Assembly (NCBI GenBank): GCA_025506515.1
Contig: CM046458.1
Coordinates: 40,695,731 to 40,759,730 of the forward strand
Length of the DNA stretch: 64,000 nucleotides
Origin: Flaveria trinervia
Taxonomy: Eukaryota > Streptophyta > Magnoliopsida > Asterales > Asteraceae
Direction: 5' to 3'
Positions 21,344 through 33,300 of this stretch are shown here, in pieces (position 1 is the first letter of the stretch; each line of letters begins with the position of its first letter). The notes under the pieces were generated by a model. It ran no database searches, was not told the DNA's origin, and saw only the letters and a list, made by a program, of their open reading frames with translations. A program made the translations under genes and the position numbers.

Positions 21344-23072
21344 ATTCTCCAGGTGTCATCCTTCTTTTTCACTAGTAAAACTGGGCTGGAAAATGGGCTT
21401 TGACTTGGTTGTATAAACCCTGCTGTTAATAACTCATCTACTTGTTTTTCAATTTCTGTTTTTTGGGAATGGGGGTAGCGATAAGGTCTAATGTTAGGAG
21501 GAACCGAATTCGGTATAAGGGGAATAGAGTGACAATGAGTACGAAAAGGGGGCAATGTAGTGGGTTCAAGAAATACCTGCTCGAAGTCGTTGATTAGAGG
21601 CTGAAGTGGAGCAGGTACTTTGGCGCTAACCTCAGGTTCAATAGCCAAGTGTTGAAATGCCGAAGATTTTTGGGGTCCGGTTGATATTCCCTGTAGCTTG
21701 TATCGCTTTCCCTCAATTGAAAATATCATATACATTTCTTTCCAGTTAGATTGTACCGTGTTTAACGTGGCTAACCACTGAATTCCCAGCACAATATCAG
21801 CCCCACCTATAGAGAAAAGGTGAAAATCTTGGACGATCTTCAAGTCGTTCACTTGAACGGTGAGATTTTTACACACTTGATTGCACCGAATCACATCCCC
21901 GTTGCCAATTTGGACACCGAAAGGGGGTACTGAATGGGTCGGTAATTTCATCTCGTTCACCAACACATCAGAAATAAAGTTATGTGTGGAGCCCCCGTCA
22001 ATTAGAATAAGAACTTCGGTGGACTTGAGCAGCCCGTGAACCTTCATGGTGGTGGGATGTGAATTTCCCAGAATTGCGTGTAAACTTATCTCAGCAACCT
22101 CATCTTTTTCGTCAATATTATTCCCCGTTTCAACTTCAGGTTGTTCCCCCGGTTCGTCACTAAGTTCATACAACTTAAGAGTGCCAGTCTTGCATCGATG
22201 CCCGGGTCCATACTTGTCGCCACATCGGAAACATTCACCACGGAGGTAGCGAGATTGCTTTTCTGCATCAGAGATACGAACAGGAGGCTTAAGATGGGAT
22301 GTTTGCTGACCTGGTGTGGATGTTGTTGTTTTGGAGTCAGATGGGGGTGGTTTGGAATGGGCGAGCCAGGTTGAACTCTTTCCCGATTTTGCATGGCTAA
22401 TTTTGGATTCGTATTCAAGAGCGAGACTCATGGCTTTGTATACAGTCCGTGGTTTGTGAAGCCTGACATCGACCTTAAGCTCCTCTTTGAGGCCATTTAA
22501 AAATACCCCTAGCAAACAATGCTCGGGCCAATTAGAAACCCGTGAAGATCGTCTTGCAAACTCTTGACGATATTCTTGTACCGATCCGGTCTGTCGGATA
22601 TTACATAAATATTCGTCGGGGTTTTGAAATTCGGCAGGTCCGAAGTGTTTCTGGAAAGCAAGAGTCAGGTCTTCCCATAACTCAATTTCCTGGTCAGTTG
22701 ACAGCCACGAGAATAGATCTAATGCGTCTCCCTCTAAGTGCATTGAAGCTATGTCAACCTTTTCTTCTTCAGGTATGTGATAATACCGAAAATACTTTTC
22801 GGCTTTAAGAATCCACCCACGTGGGTCGCCATCGCTGTACGTGGGAAACTCGATTTTGTTGTATGGCCGAAATTGGCGGCCACGGTTTCGGGAGGATTCA
22901 CCCTCGTCATACTTGCCCGGATCACTGCTGGATTTTTCGACATGCGACTTCAAGACAGCCACATCGTCTTGCAGCCTCTCCATGGCTTCGAGTTTAGCAA
23001 CGATTGCCGCTAACTGTGTTGCAACTGGATCAGGGTTAGAACTGGTCGTTTCCGAATCCGGGTCTGCACCAT
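21329..23072 (-). pseudogene. Element B gag, zinc knuckle, protease and start of RT
   Basis: The natural start is probably ATG 23072 (MVQTR), seven codons before an apparent one-base loss at about 23056; the main open reading then runs to 21328. Order: coiled-coil N terminus (LEAMERLQDDVAVL), capsid (FPTYSDGDPRGWILKAEKYF), knuckle CFRCGDKYGPGHRC, protease VLILIDGGSTHNFI, and RT start (VDELLTAGFIQPSQSPFSSP) to RMCVDYR. The protease has DGG instead of DSG, a variant I have seen in related elements. It would yield capsid and processing enzyme of the element. Confidence 0.9.
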
Positions 23073-23084
23073 CTTTGCTTTCGA

Positions 23085-23104
23085 TTTCCCGGCAATGGAA
23101 CAAA
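23085..23104 (-). other. Primer-binding-site position of element B
   Basis: Directly inside the 5' LTR the - strand reads TTTGTTCCATTGCCGGG. This is where the tRNA primer should pair. I did not identify the tRNA with confidence; it is not the initiator-Met site used by the copia elements here. Confidence 0.5.
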
Positions 23105-23523
23105 TGATAGAGATAGGAAATTAAAGATAGATATTTATGAAAAAAACCGCAATAGGGTCGTCCACTTCGAGAAGGACAGGTCTCCAAACTTAAGAACAAT
23201 TAAACAAATCAAAAACAAAAACCCAAAAGAAAAAAACAACTCTGTTATAAAAGAAAACAAATAACTAAATTTGGTAACTCTTCAACTATTTCTCCAATAA
23301 ATCAGTCCCTCCAAAAATAACTGATCCTCCATGATTCCTCCACTAAATCAGTTGCCCCATTAATAATAATTGCAAGTTGGTTTTAGGGATAAATGGGTTA
23401 CGTGGGTTACCCATTAAATACTCAAATTGGGCTACCGGGTCATTTGGGCCGAGATTATCTTTTGATCCAAGTGATTGGGCTTTCCTCCTACGTGAATACA
23501 CTTTAACAGGGGCTGTTGTATCA
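23105..23523 (-). repeat. Element B 5' LTR
   Basis: 419 bp copy of 18338-18771. On the - strand it begins TGATACAACAGCCCC and ends at 23105. It should carry the promoter, but no clear TATA box was picked out. Confidence 0.95.
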
Positions 23524-23528
23524 GAAAA

Positions 23529-24489
23529 CTTGGGAAATATGCGGCATGTTTGCAGTTTTCTCTTGAGTATCTGTGAAATTTAAGTTGTACGTGTGAAACA
23601 TTGCTTCCCCAATATGAACAATGAACTTAGTGTTGACATTCGAAATGCTTGCAAAATTTGGCGGATTAGTGCTATGTGCTTGAAAAGAGTAAAGAAATGA
23701 AGGTTTAGATTGGATAAAAAGAACCTTAATTTCTGGATAGAACTGGTGATTTAGGAGGAAATTCTACATAGATATTCAAAGGAAGCAATAGATTGGATAA
23801 AAAGAACCTTAATTTCTGGATTGAACTGGTGATTTAGGAGGAAATTCTACATAGATATTCAAAGGAAGCAATATAGAGAAATTACAAAAGATGTAAGAAC
23901 CAAGGGGGTGGATAGGTTACTTTTGTCTTTTAGGCCACTTTTAAAATATGTTTGTTTGTTAACAAGATTTTAGTGTGAATGACTTGTGGTCTAATCCACC
24001 TTACGTCCACTCCTTGGACTTTAACCAACAATCATCTTTACTATCTGCTCCTTAAAAAGGTAGATGTTATCTTGTACAATTTTCCTCGTACTCTTGGTAG
24101 GGGTGGTCAATTATCTCTGTAATGAAGGTAGATATCATTATTTCAACTTGTCCCTAATGTTGATAGATTCACCACTCACAAATACATATAAATATACAAG
24201 TGTTTGAAAGAGTATTACAGTTTGGCTCACTAGGTACTTCTTAAAAGGTTGAACCCCATCATGGAGCGTCCTCTCTTTGTCCATCAACTCTTCTTTTCTT
24301 AAGTTGTTTGAACTTTTTGATATAGGTGTTGATGTAAGATGTCAATGTAGTAGTTAAATTTAGCATTCATTTCAAATTTGTATATTTTGTGATCATCAAA
24401 ATAAGGATTATAATTGTGTGACTAAAAGATGATTAGAAGGAAGAGTAATACAATCGCTTAAACACCAAATTTTGGGCATACACCTTGCT
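23529..24489. other. Intergenic DNA right of element B
   Basis: Continues the sequence left of 18333 (the insertion site). No gene supported. It contains the 83-bp tandem duplication listed separately. Confidence 0.5.
23707..23873 (+). repeat. 83-bp tandem duplication
   Basis: AGATTGGATAAAAAGAACCT starts at 23707 and again at 23790; the two 83-base units differ by about one base (GATAGAACT against GATTGAACT). Confidence 0.93.
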
Positions 24490-25145
24490 GTTAGTTTCTA
24501 AGATTGAGAAGTGTTGGATCAAGAAGAAGGCTGGTGCAACCAAAACCAAATCCCTTAGATAATTTTGGTGCTACATGCAAAGGCTTCCGAAGCTTAGCAT
24601 GGAACTTCGAAGGCTGTAGAGTTCTTCCGAAGATAAAGTGAAAGATCAACTTCGAAGACAGAACTCTACTTCCGAAGTCAAGAGCATGCTTCCGAAGATC
24701 AAGTCTTAGAAGAATAATCAGAAGACTACTTCCGAAGTATGAAGAAAAGAAGAAGTTCCCAAGTCTCGGAAGAAGCAGCCTCTTCCGAAGTATAAGTGGC
24801 TCTGGAAGTACTTGTTCTTTCGAAGCCATTTAACCTTCGGAAGACACCGCTATGAACCAGTGGACATAAGTATATGTAGAGATTAATGAAGAGGCTGATG
24901 CAACCTAAACATCCAATGTCTATCTTGCATGCTGCACAAGTGCATTGAAGAAGAATGCTTAGGAAGTTTTACACATGCAATAGAAAATACTCCAAGTGTA
25001 AAATCTTCCGAAGCCAAATATGAAGTCTTTCGAAGCCTCAGAGACAAAGTCTTCCGAAGCTTCAACTTATGAAGACAGATTTCTTCCGAAGACTGATGTA
25101 ACCTAAACATCCAATGTCTTCCGAAGCTCACAGACCTATCTATAA
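24490..25145. repeat. CTTCCGAAG-rich LTR fragment, family F copy 2
   Basis: The 9-base palindrome CTTCCGAAG and near variants occur about a dozen times between 24585 and 25125. Words such as GAAGACAGATTTCTTCCGAAG and GACAAAGTCTTCCGAAGC match 41790-41860 in diverged form, so this is the U3-like half of the LTR family F. CCTAAACATCCAATGTC occurs twice (24905, 25104). It stops next to a gypsy remnant at 25148. Confidence 0.55.
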
Positions 25146-25147
25146 AG

Positions 25148-25395
25148 GTGAAGGAACAAACCACCACTTATGAAGTTATTATGGTGTTGCTGCCCGGGAA
25201 TGAAATTGTACATGCAAATTTGAGGTGCGGGGAAATCGACCTTCAATCACAATTCATTTTGGTTCATCAATGCGTCTATGAAGCGGGGCAGCCTACAATT
25301 AAATGGCTTATTGCTTGGCATAATAATCCCCTTCTTTTCGATTTGAGGACAAGTCGGTTCTTCGGGCGGGCAGTATTGATACGATTCTAATGGGT
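25148..25395 (+). pseudogene. Gypsy polyprotein C-terminal remnant
   Basis: TIKWLIAWHNNPL resembles the chromodomain-like tail of gypsy integrase (compare LISWVSRPVEEATWE in element B). After a frame change, FRFEDKSVLRAGSIDT ends it, as in element B (LEDKSFYRDGSIDT). Only the last ~80 residues remain. Confidence 0.55.
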
Positions 25396-25760
25396 TAGGA
25401 CTCAGGTCAACCTAGTTTGGTTTGTCTAGCAGGTATTCAAGTCTAGTTTTGACCCATTCAACCTTTAGTCAAGACAGTTAGCTGTTGGGAAGGCTAGTGG
25501 GTAATTGAGCAACTAATGTTTAGGGGGTAATCGCAACAGTTACTTATGCTATTTAGGTTTATTTAAGTCTAGTGTTCTAGCGATAGGTTTTTGTCTTGGT
25601 TATTTGAATTATTTGTGACTTGTAATCGGAGAATTGCCCTTCTCGAATCGGGCTGACTATCTATCTATTTATCTTTTTATTCCATCAGAATTCTTGAGTT
25701 TTATCATAATCTCAAACCAGGTGAATCGGTTGACAGTTTGGACAATTGGTTGGTTTTTAC
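25396..25760 (+). repeat. Probable 3' LTR of the gypsy remnant
   Basis: Follows the polyprotein end after a purine-rich stretch (GGGCGGGCAGTATTGATACG). It contains a TATA-like TTAGGTTTATTTAAG and the U5-like CTTGTAATCGGAGAATTGCC, which recurs at 26692. The right end is uncertain. Confidence 0.45.
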
Positions 25761-26599
25761 AGTTTATAGGCACTCTATGTTCTAGGAGCCAAAGCAGAAG
25801 ACCAAAAGTTATGCTCTCTGCTTAAGGTGAGAAAAGCAAAGAGAATCGAATGACCCGTTCATCATTTTTAGGCTCATTCATTTTTTCAATCTTCAGATTT
25901 TACCTAGTTTATAATCACTAAAATTTATATTTTACCCGAACAGCCCATAGCTTACATTTAAAGTCCAAATATGCCCATAATCATGTATCTGGTGAGCATT
26001 TCCCTCCCTTGTTATCTCACTAGCTATTTTGGTTGCGGTGCTATAATGTTAAGATGCTAGCCATTTTCCATGTTGGACTGATTGAAATAGTTGTGTGAAT
26101 CTTGTTTATGCAAGTGTCAGAAACATCTATCTTTGTAATTTTCATGTAATAATTTGCAAATTAGGTGCCAAAAAAGTTCAGAATTTAGTACTAAGACAAT
26201 TAGTTAGCATAATGCTATAAGTGGCAATATTAACCCATGTGTGGGCTATGTAAACTTGTCAGCTAGGTCATGTGGATTAAATCCATGTTGTAGTTTTAGT
26301 ACTTACAACCTTCTCACTCGATTCATCATCCGAGTTATTAGAATTTTATTGTAATAGTATAATATCCGTAAACAAAAATATCAAGCACTAGACGGTTGCT
26401 AACATTTAAAAGCTGACAGAAAAAGTTTTTGCATGTCATGCTTGCCTTGTGATCCATTGCCACTTAAGTGTACACCCGGTAGGCCAAATGGTTCAGCTCA
26501 CCATCGGATAATGAGGCATCTATAGAGTAGATCCAGCTCCTATTTGGTTCCTGCCTCAATCCTTTGCTATAGGAGGGTTTCCAGGAAATGGAGTAGTGG
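25761..26599. other. Intergenic DNA
   Basis: No gene supported. 26470-26630 is less AT-rich (GGGCGGTTACGGGAAGATCC) and may be a piece of an unrecognised repeat. Confidence 0.4.
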
Positions 26600-26830
26600 G
26601 CGGTTACGGGAAGATCCTGCAGTTTAATTATTTACTACTAATTTTGTTCTTATCCTTTTCATTGCCTTTTTTATTATTACGTTTATCTACACTTGTAATC
26701 GAAGAGTTGCCCCTCTCGAATCAGGCCTACTAGTTAAATTCAGTATTGTGTTTGCATCAGTTCATCCAGGTTGTATCACCCTGTGCACCCAATTACCTCA
26801 AACCTGCTTATGTAGAGAATAAAACTGTTC
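26600..26830 (+). repeat. Second, diverged LTR U5-like copy
   Basis: CTTGTAATCGAAGAGTTGCC then CTCTCGAATCAGGC matches 25620-25660 at most positions, in the same orientation. Probably the same LTR family, truncated. Confidence 0.45.
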
Positions 26831-29413
26831 CCGTCTACTGTTGCTTTTTTGATTGATTTTATGACGCTTGTATCCACCCTCTTTGGTAGACCCTAACACG
26901 AATTTTGTACACTACACTATTGAGGATCACAATCACTGATACACTTTGGGTACCAAATTCTCTTATCATATTTTCACCAAAGTCTTTGATGTAGTGATGA
27001 AATTTTGATACATAAAAATTCTAGGTACTTTTATCATATTTAAATTTTGCCACTGTTATAGCAGCCTGTATGCCCAGAGTATTTCAGAATCAATTTATAC
27101 TCTGAATTGTGTACATGTGCGTAAATGAAGATGATTTAGTTAGTATAAGGGTGGATGCTTCATAATTATTGTAGTTTATGCTCTGGTTGAAAGCATGAAA
27201 AGGGTTGATGTTCCAAGTATATTTACCTTACATTTTATACTAAAATTATTTTTATTTTTTATAGGTTTGGCTTTTCTCTACAGTTGGTTTGCTTGCTTGA
27301 TGCTGTTTCTACCATAGCTCCAAATTGTTAGAAGTTGGATCAAATAACGCCTTCAACATGCAACCATGATATTGAAGTTTACTGGATACTCGTGGGTAAA
27401 CAGCTCAAATAAGTTTTAAATTGCTTTTTTATTGGTTTTTATTTATTTCTATGATAACACATGTCAGTTCGGGAATCAGTAAAGTGTATATAGTAACCAT
27501 ATATATCTGCAGATATGATTAATAAAAAAAACAACAGATTTACTTTGAAGAAGTGATTACTGATTAGTATGTTAAAAATCAATATACATTGATTAAATCA
27601 TAGGAAATACAAGGGGTGCAAAATATGTAACAGGGATGTAAATGAGTTAACAATGTTATTATCGTTCAAGCCCCTTTAATATTTAGTCAGTATTGTATAT
27701 GTAACTTTATCAGGTATAAAGTTAACTCATACTTATTTAAATAAATATTGATAGTATATTGAGAGAGATTGTTGTTTTGTATTGATTGATTTCAAGTGAT
27801 GGTGATTCAAACACATCAAAGGCTTTTAGCAAAGTGAGGTTACATAGCGTTTTCAACTTATTAGAATGTGATTGCATGACCTGTTATGACACTAGGCATA
27901 AAAGGCAAGATGCACAACCAATTTATTGCTTGGATTTTTAATGAAAACGTGTTCCATGAGTTCAAGTCATCCAAATGTGTTCTATGCTCGAATTGGATAT
28001 CCAATAATCAGTGACTAAACGTGATAAGTGATCATGATTGGTGCCACGTCACCGTTGAAAGTATTTTTGACAATCTATGTAAAAGGTGGGGTTTTTATCT
28101 AGGTTTATGCTCTTTTACAAAGGCTTAATTCTTTCAGTTTTAATAATTTTGAAACTACATATCACTATCCTAAAACAATTGCATAGGGTTCGCTTTTGTT
28201 ATCTTAATGCCTTTGGCATCTTAAATGGGAATTGATTAGCACAAAGTTGTTTTACATTTTGTCAACATAAATTGATGATACATCAATCCAACTATTATGC
28301 CTTTGAGTGTTTACATTTTTTAACGGTTTTTACGTAAACAACTCACACTTTCTTTCTTGCTTACAGTAAGTTTGATAACGTCTAGAGTTTATTTTAACCC
28401 TAAAATTTTAGTTGTTGATGTTGAAAATATAATACAACAATAATGAGTAAAGTGCTTACTAATAATACATATTTTTTATAAACGGAAATATTAGGTAAAC
28501 TCAAACTAGAAGACGGGTTAGAATGAAAAATTATTATAAAAATTGTCCATATGAGATAGCACAACCCATGACCATGGTTGTCCCCATCACCTACAGTCGT
28601 CGTCAAGATCACTACATCCACCACCAACCCACCCCATCGTTGTTGTCACTCCACCAGCTTCACGCTTGTCTTCATCACTATCGCCACCGCTGCCTTCCCC
28701 GACACACCTCGTAGTTGTTGCCACCACCTGCATGCTATAGTTTGCTCATTGTCTCAACAAGCCACCATAAAACTATATAACGGGTGAACTTATTTTGGTA
28801 CATAATCTAAACTAGCTCATTTGAAAGCCAACTTTATTTTGATTAGAATCCATTTTAATAAAACCAAATTGATTCCCTTTTGAAAGCTTGTTGTTTTGAC
28901 ACGAACTCATTTTCCCCAAATCCATATTGAGTTGTCACTCAAACTACCTAACCTATCCAATTTGCGAGGATTAATGCCATATGCACATCTTCAACATGTA
29001 TGAGTCCATACAAGTACATGTATACTGTATACACTTTTATAGGCCCGTTTTGAACACGTACACAACCATATAAGAAGTTTGCATATGCTGGTAATTTAAG
29101 AGTACATTAAGTAAAAGATATTCGTGGATTACCCCAAACCTATTTATTTAAAATAAAGAAAGTATTTATGTACTTGAAATAATTCAAATAAACAATCCAA
29201 ACACCCCAAACCTGACTAGAATTTTTTTAATCCACCAACCAATTAGTACACATTTAAATGTCATGCACAATCTTCTATGGAACTATTTAAAATATGTAGA
29301 TCGAATAATAGGAATGATAATTCGAATATTATACATGCACTTTGAATCATTTACACACATTGAAAATCACATACAAATAAAACAAAGACACAAATTAATG
29401 GAAGCAAATATCT
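26831..29413. other. Intergenic DNA upstream (right) to the UGT gene 3' end
   Basis: AT-rich, no supported gene. 28560-28710 is a Pro/His/Ser-codon-like CACCACC/CATCACC low-complexity stretch that opens short readings on both strands; I treat these as non-genic. Confidence 0.45.
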
Positions 29414-30384
29414 TCAAGAATCAATACTATGGTTTTCTTCAATTGTTGGAGTGAATTGAAGGGCCTCTTGAATAAACCTCTGGAAGTTATTATATGATGA
29501 ACCACCAATATCAGTTGCTTCTTTTGCTTTTCTTTTCCATTCTCTTGCACTTCTTCCCATTTCCTTTCCTTTCTCCCCTTGCATCATCTCCCTTACAAGA
29601 ACTTCAACCTCATTTCGCTTCACATCATGATTAATCTCCATCCCGATCCCCCATTCAGTGCACGCGAATCTACAATTCGTTTGTTGATCCGAAAAGAACG
29701 GCCAACAAATCAACGGGACCCCTTCAAGTATGCTTTCACTAGTCGAGTTCCATCCACAATGTGACAAAAATGCACCAACCGAAGGATGGGCCAAAACCTT
29801 TTCTTGATCACACCAACTCACTAGCATTCCTCTGTCCTTGACCTCATCCAAGAATTCTCTAGGCAATGTTGTCGAGTCCCCCATGGTCACATCAGGTCGA
29901 ACCACCCATAAAAACGGCTGCTTGCTGTTCGCCAAGCCCCAGGCGAATTCAACTAAGTGTTGGTCAGTCATGGTAGTCACACTACCATAATTGACATAAA
30001 TTACAGACCCTTCTTCCTTATGGTCTAGCCATTGTAAGCAACTCGAGTCTGGCCTCCACAAACTCGAGTTAAGTGATTGTACAGGACTATCGTCTGGTAC
30101 ATATCTGGCTAGTAAAGGAAGAGGGCCTATTGTGTATATATTTGGGTAATTAAATTTTGAAGCAATGGCGTCGACTACTTTGTGCTCCAATGCATCAAAG
30201 GTGTTAAAAATGATCGCGGGTGCGTTCAGGTTGTTTTGGGCTTCCTCCCCCATGAAATCGAACATGATATCGTTCGGATCAGTTGTTCTGATGAAGCTTG
30301 GAACATCTTTATAACGAAGATTGCTCATCCCCGGAATCCAATCGATTGGTGTTTCTAGCGTGCCATCTGTTAAATAGTTATCGT
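29414..30384 (-). CDS. UGT85-like gene exon 2
   Basis: The acceptor is TTTGTAG before 30384. Open to TGA at 29414-29416. It contains LETPIDWIPGM, the SFIRTTDPNDIMFDF block typical of UGT85, APAIIFNTFDALE, VIYVNYGSVT and the PSPG box. No disruption in about 970 bases, so the catalytic C-terminal domain is intact. Confidence 0.95.
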
Positions 30385-33300
30385 CTACAAACAATTTTAT
30401 TGATTTAGTGATCATGGTTTATATGTACAAACCATAAATTTAAATAAATTTGTTGTATTGTGAAGAACATGTATGAAATCAGTTTTTAGTAACTATTTTG
30501 TTTCATATTTTTGTAGTGGTTATGTTTTCCCATTTACGTGATAAAAAAGCGTCACTAAAAGCCGAATAGTCAAAATGTGTGTTTTCATGAATATTTTATT
30601 AAAATATATTATTATAATATCATAAGAAACCCTAGAATATTCTAATATATTTTTCTTCTTAGTGTCTCTCATATTTTCATACGTTCTTTAGACAATTATA
30701 TTGTTTGTTTTGGGTTGCATAAGACAACTATTATTTAAAATTCATACGTGCGCTGGTAAATGTATATTGCACTGAACGTCCCCTTCTTACGAGAGATATA
30801 TTACTTTTTAATAGATGAATGACCCATCAAATACGAAAAAAGAAGAAGATACGTTTAACAATGAAAAAGGTGGGATATGAACTGGATATTTTATTTCTCA
30901 AGAAAAAGTTACATATATACATGAGACACCAACTAATGGATACACTACATCAACTACACTACATCAACTAATACTATACTTTTACACTCCTCCTCAAGTT
31001 GGAGCATAGATATTAATCATGCCCAACTTGTTACAAATAAAATCTATATTGGTCTTGCGTAGAGGCTTTGTAAAGATGTCTGCAAGTTGGAATTCCGTCT
31101 TGATGTAAACAGGCTGAATGGAAGGAGGGTTAGTCTTAGTGCCAACAACTCGATCTCTGATAAGATGACAATCAACCTCTATATGTTTTGTCCTTTCGTG
31201 AAACACTTGATTCTTCGCTATATGTATAGCCGATTGGTTATCACAATAAAGTCTCATCAAGTCATTGGAAACAACTCCAAGTTCTTGGAGAAGACGCCGA
31301 ATCCAAATCATCTCCGAAGTAACATCTGCCATGGCTCTATACTCGGATTCGGCACTAGATCGTGATACAGTGTGTTGTTTCTTACTTTTCCAAGATACCA
31401 GATTTCCTCCAACAAACACAATATCCAGTCGTGGAGCGTCGAGATATAGGGCAACCTGCCCAATCAGCATCAGAGAATCCCGATATCCGACCATCTCCTT
31501 TTTCAGTGAAGGCACCCACACGACAATGACCCTGGTCAGAATACAATATCCCCAAACCTGGGGTGCCCTGAGATATCGCAGGACCCGGAGAGCAGCATTC
31601 CAATGTCCAGTGTACGGTTTGGCCATGAATTGACTTAGAACACTAACAACAAAGGAGATATCGGGGCGAGTAACCGTCAGGTAGTTCAGTTTGCCAATTA
31701 ATCGTCTGTACCGCTCGGGATCCTTTAACGGGTCTCCATCTTCAGAAAGAAGCTTCCCAGTAGGTAGCATTGGACTATCTACTGGTTTGCATCCTAATAA
31801 CCCACATTCCGTCAACATATCAAGAACATACTTCCGTTGGGAGAGAAGGATCCCTTGTGAGGAACGAGATACTTCTATGCCAAGGAAGTAACGGAGGCGG
31901 CCAAGATCACTTACTTTGAACTGAGATTGAAGAAATGCCTTAAGATTTGTAATCCGATTTCATCATCACCCGTAATGATTATGTCATCAACATAGACAAC
32001 CACAATGATTCTCTTCCCTTGACAATGTCTATAAAATACAGAATGATCATATGCACTACGTTTCATTCCAAAATCATCCATAACACTCGAGAAACGACCA
32101 AACCATGCTCTAGGGGATTGTTTAAGACCATACAAGGAACGGCGTAATCTGCATACTTTCGAGGCCTCCTCCTCAACAATGAAACCCGGTGGCTGCTCCA
32201 TATATACCTCCTCCTCAAGAACACCATTGAGAAAGGCGTTCTTGATATCTAGTTGGTGGAGCGGCCAGTGATTTATAGCAGCCAGAGCAATACAGATACG
32301 GACAGAGGGCATTTTAGCCACGGAGAAAATGTCTCCTCATAGTCAATCCCATAAGCTTGTGAGTAACCCTTGGCAACTAGGCGGGCTTTAAGACGGTGTA
32401 AGGAACCATCCGGATTGAGTTTAACCGTGAACACCCATCGACACCCAACAACACGTTTTCCAGGAGGGAGTGACTGAAGATCCCATGTATGGTTGGCCTG
32501 AAGGGCCCCTATCTCCTCTTCCATAGCCTTTTTCCAACCTGGGTGAGCAAGAGCTGCAGAAACATTCTTTGGAATCGAGTGAGAATCAAGGGCAGTGGTA
32601 TAGGCATGGCATTCAGGGGATAGATGGCATAAGCAACATAGTCATGTAAGGGATAACGAGTGTGTTGTCTGGGTTGTCTGGGTTCCCTTCGGAATGCAAT
32701 GGGTATGTCAGGGTATGGAGCACCAGGGGGATCATAGGGATGTGGTGCATCAATATTGGAATCTGGGTTAGATGTTTCAGGTAAGGGTATATCAGGCTCA
32801 GGCTCTGGTTCGGGCTCAGGTGTAGAGGAGGGAGCTGAGTACGTACCGGTGTCATGGTCCGAGTCTGAATCATGAGGGTCTACCACCGCATCCTTGTTTT
32901 GCCGAGTATATGTGAACACAAGGGGAGGAACATGAGGCGGAAGTTTTGAGGGATCAAGAGAGGCAGGACTAGTTTGAGAATCGGAACTGGTAGTGGTGGA
33001 AGCAGGAGCAGGGGATGTGTGTGGAACAGGGGTGACCGGGATGATGGAATGGTTGGTGAATCAGAAAAGACAGGATCTGATTCAGGAAACAAGTCAGGAA
33101 CAGGAGGGGAAGGATCTTGAAAGTAAGAGCATGATTCATGGAATGTTACGTCAGAACTTGTGATGTACTGACGAAGGGTAGGACTGTAACAACGATAACC
33201 TTTTTGTACACGAGAGTAACCTACAAAGACACAACGGATGGCTCGAGACTCGAGTTTGATGTGACCTGGACGGTAATCGTGGACATAAGCAACACACCCA

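Larger units (their letters stand above)
18338..23523 (-). mobile_element. Element B: complete Ty3/gypsy chromovirus, 5186 bp
   Basis: LTRs (18338-18771 and 23105-23523) start TGATA and end TATCA. The five bases outside are GAAAA on both sides (18333-18337 and 23524-23528), a clean target-site duplication. Internal order on the - strand is gag, protease, RT, RNase H, integrase and chromodomain-like tail, the gypsy order. By eye the LTRs differ by four substitutions, all C/T, and several short indels, so insertion is recent. Only three one-base losses (about 23056, 21328 and 19973) interrupt an otherwise open polyprotein. Clade looks Reina-like but is tentative. Confidence 0.96.

Noticed and set aside
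24491..25167. Two minus-strand readings of 112 and 94 codons
   Set aside because: Both arise from the CTTCCGAAG repeat, which is palindromic and opens frames on both strands; no protein likeness.
25640..25825. 63-codon reading near the gypsy remnant as a host exon
   Set aside because: It crosses a probable LTR; no splice sites or homology support an exon.
28400..28787. Overlapping short readings on both strands in a CACCACC-rich stretch
   Set aside because: Low-complexity sequence opens several frames at once; no codon structure favours one.
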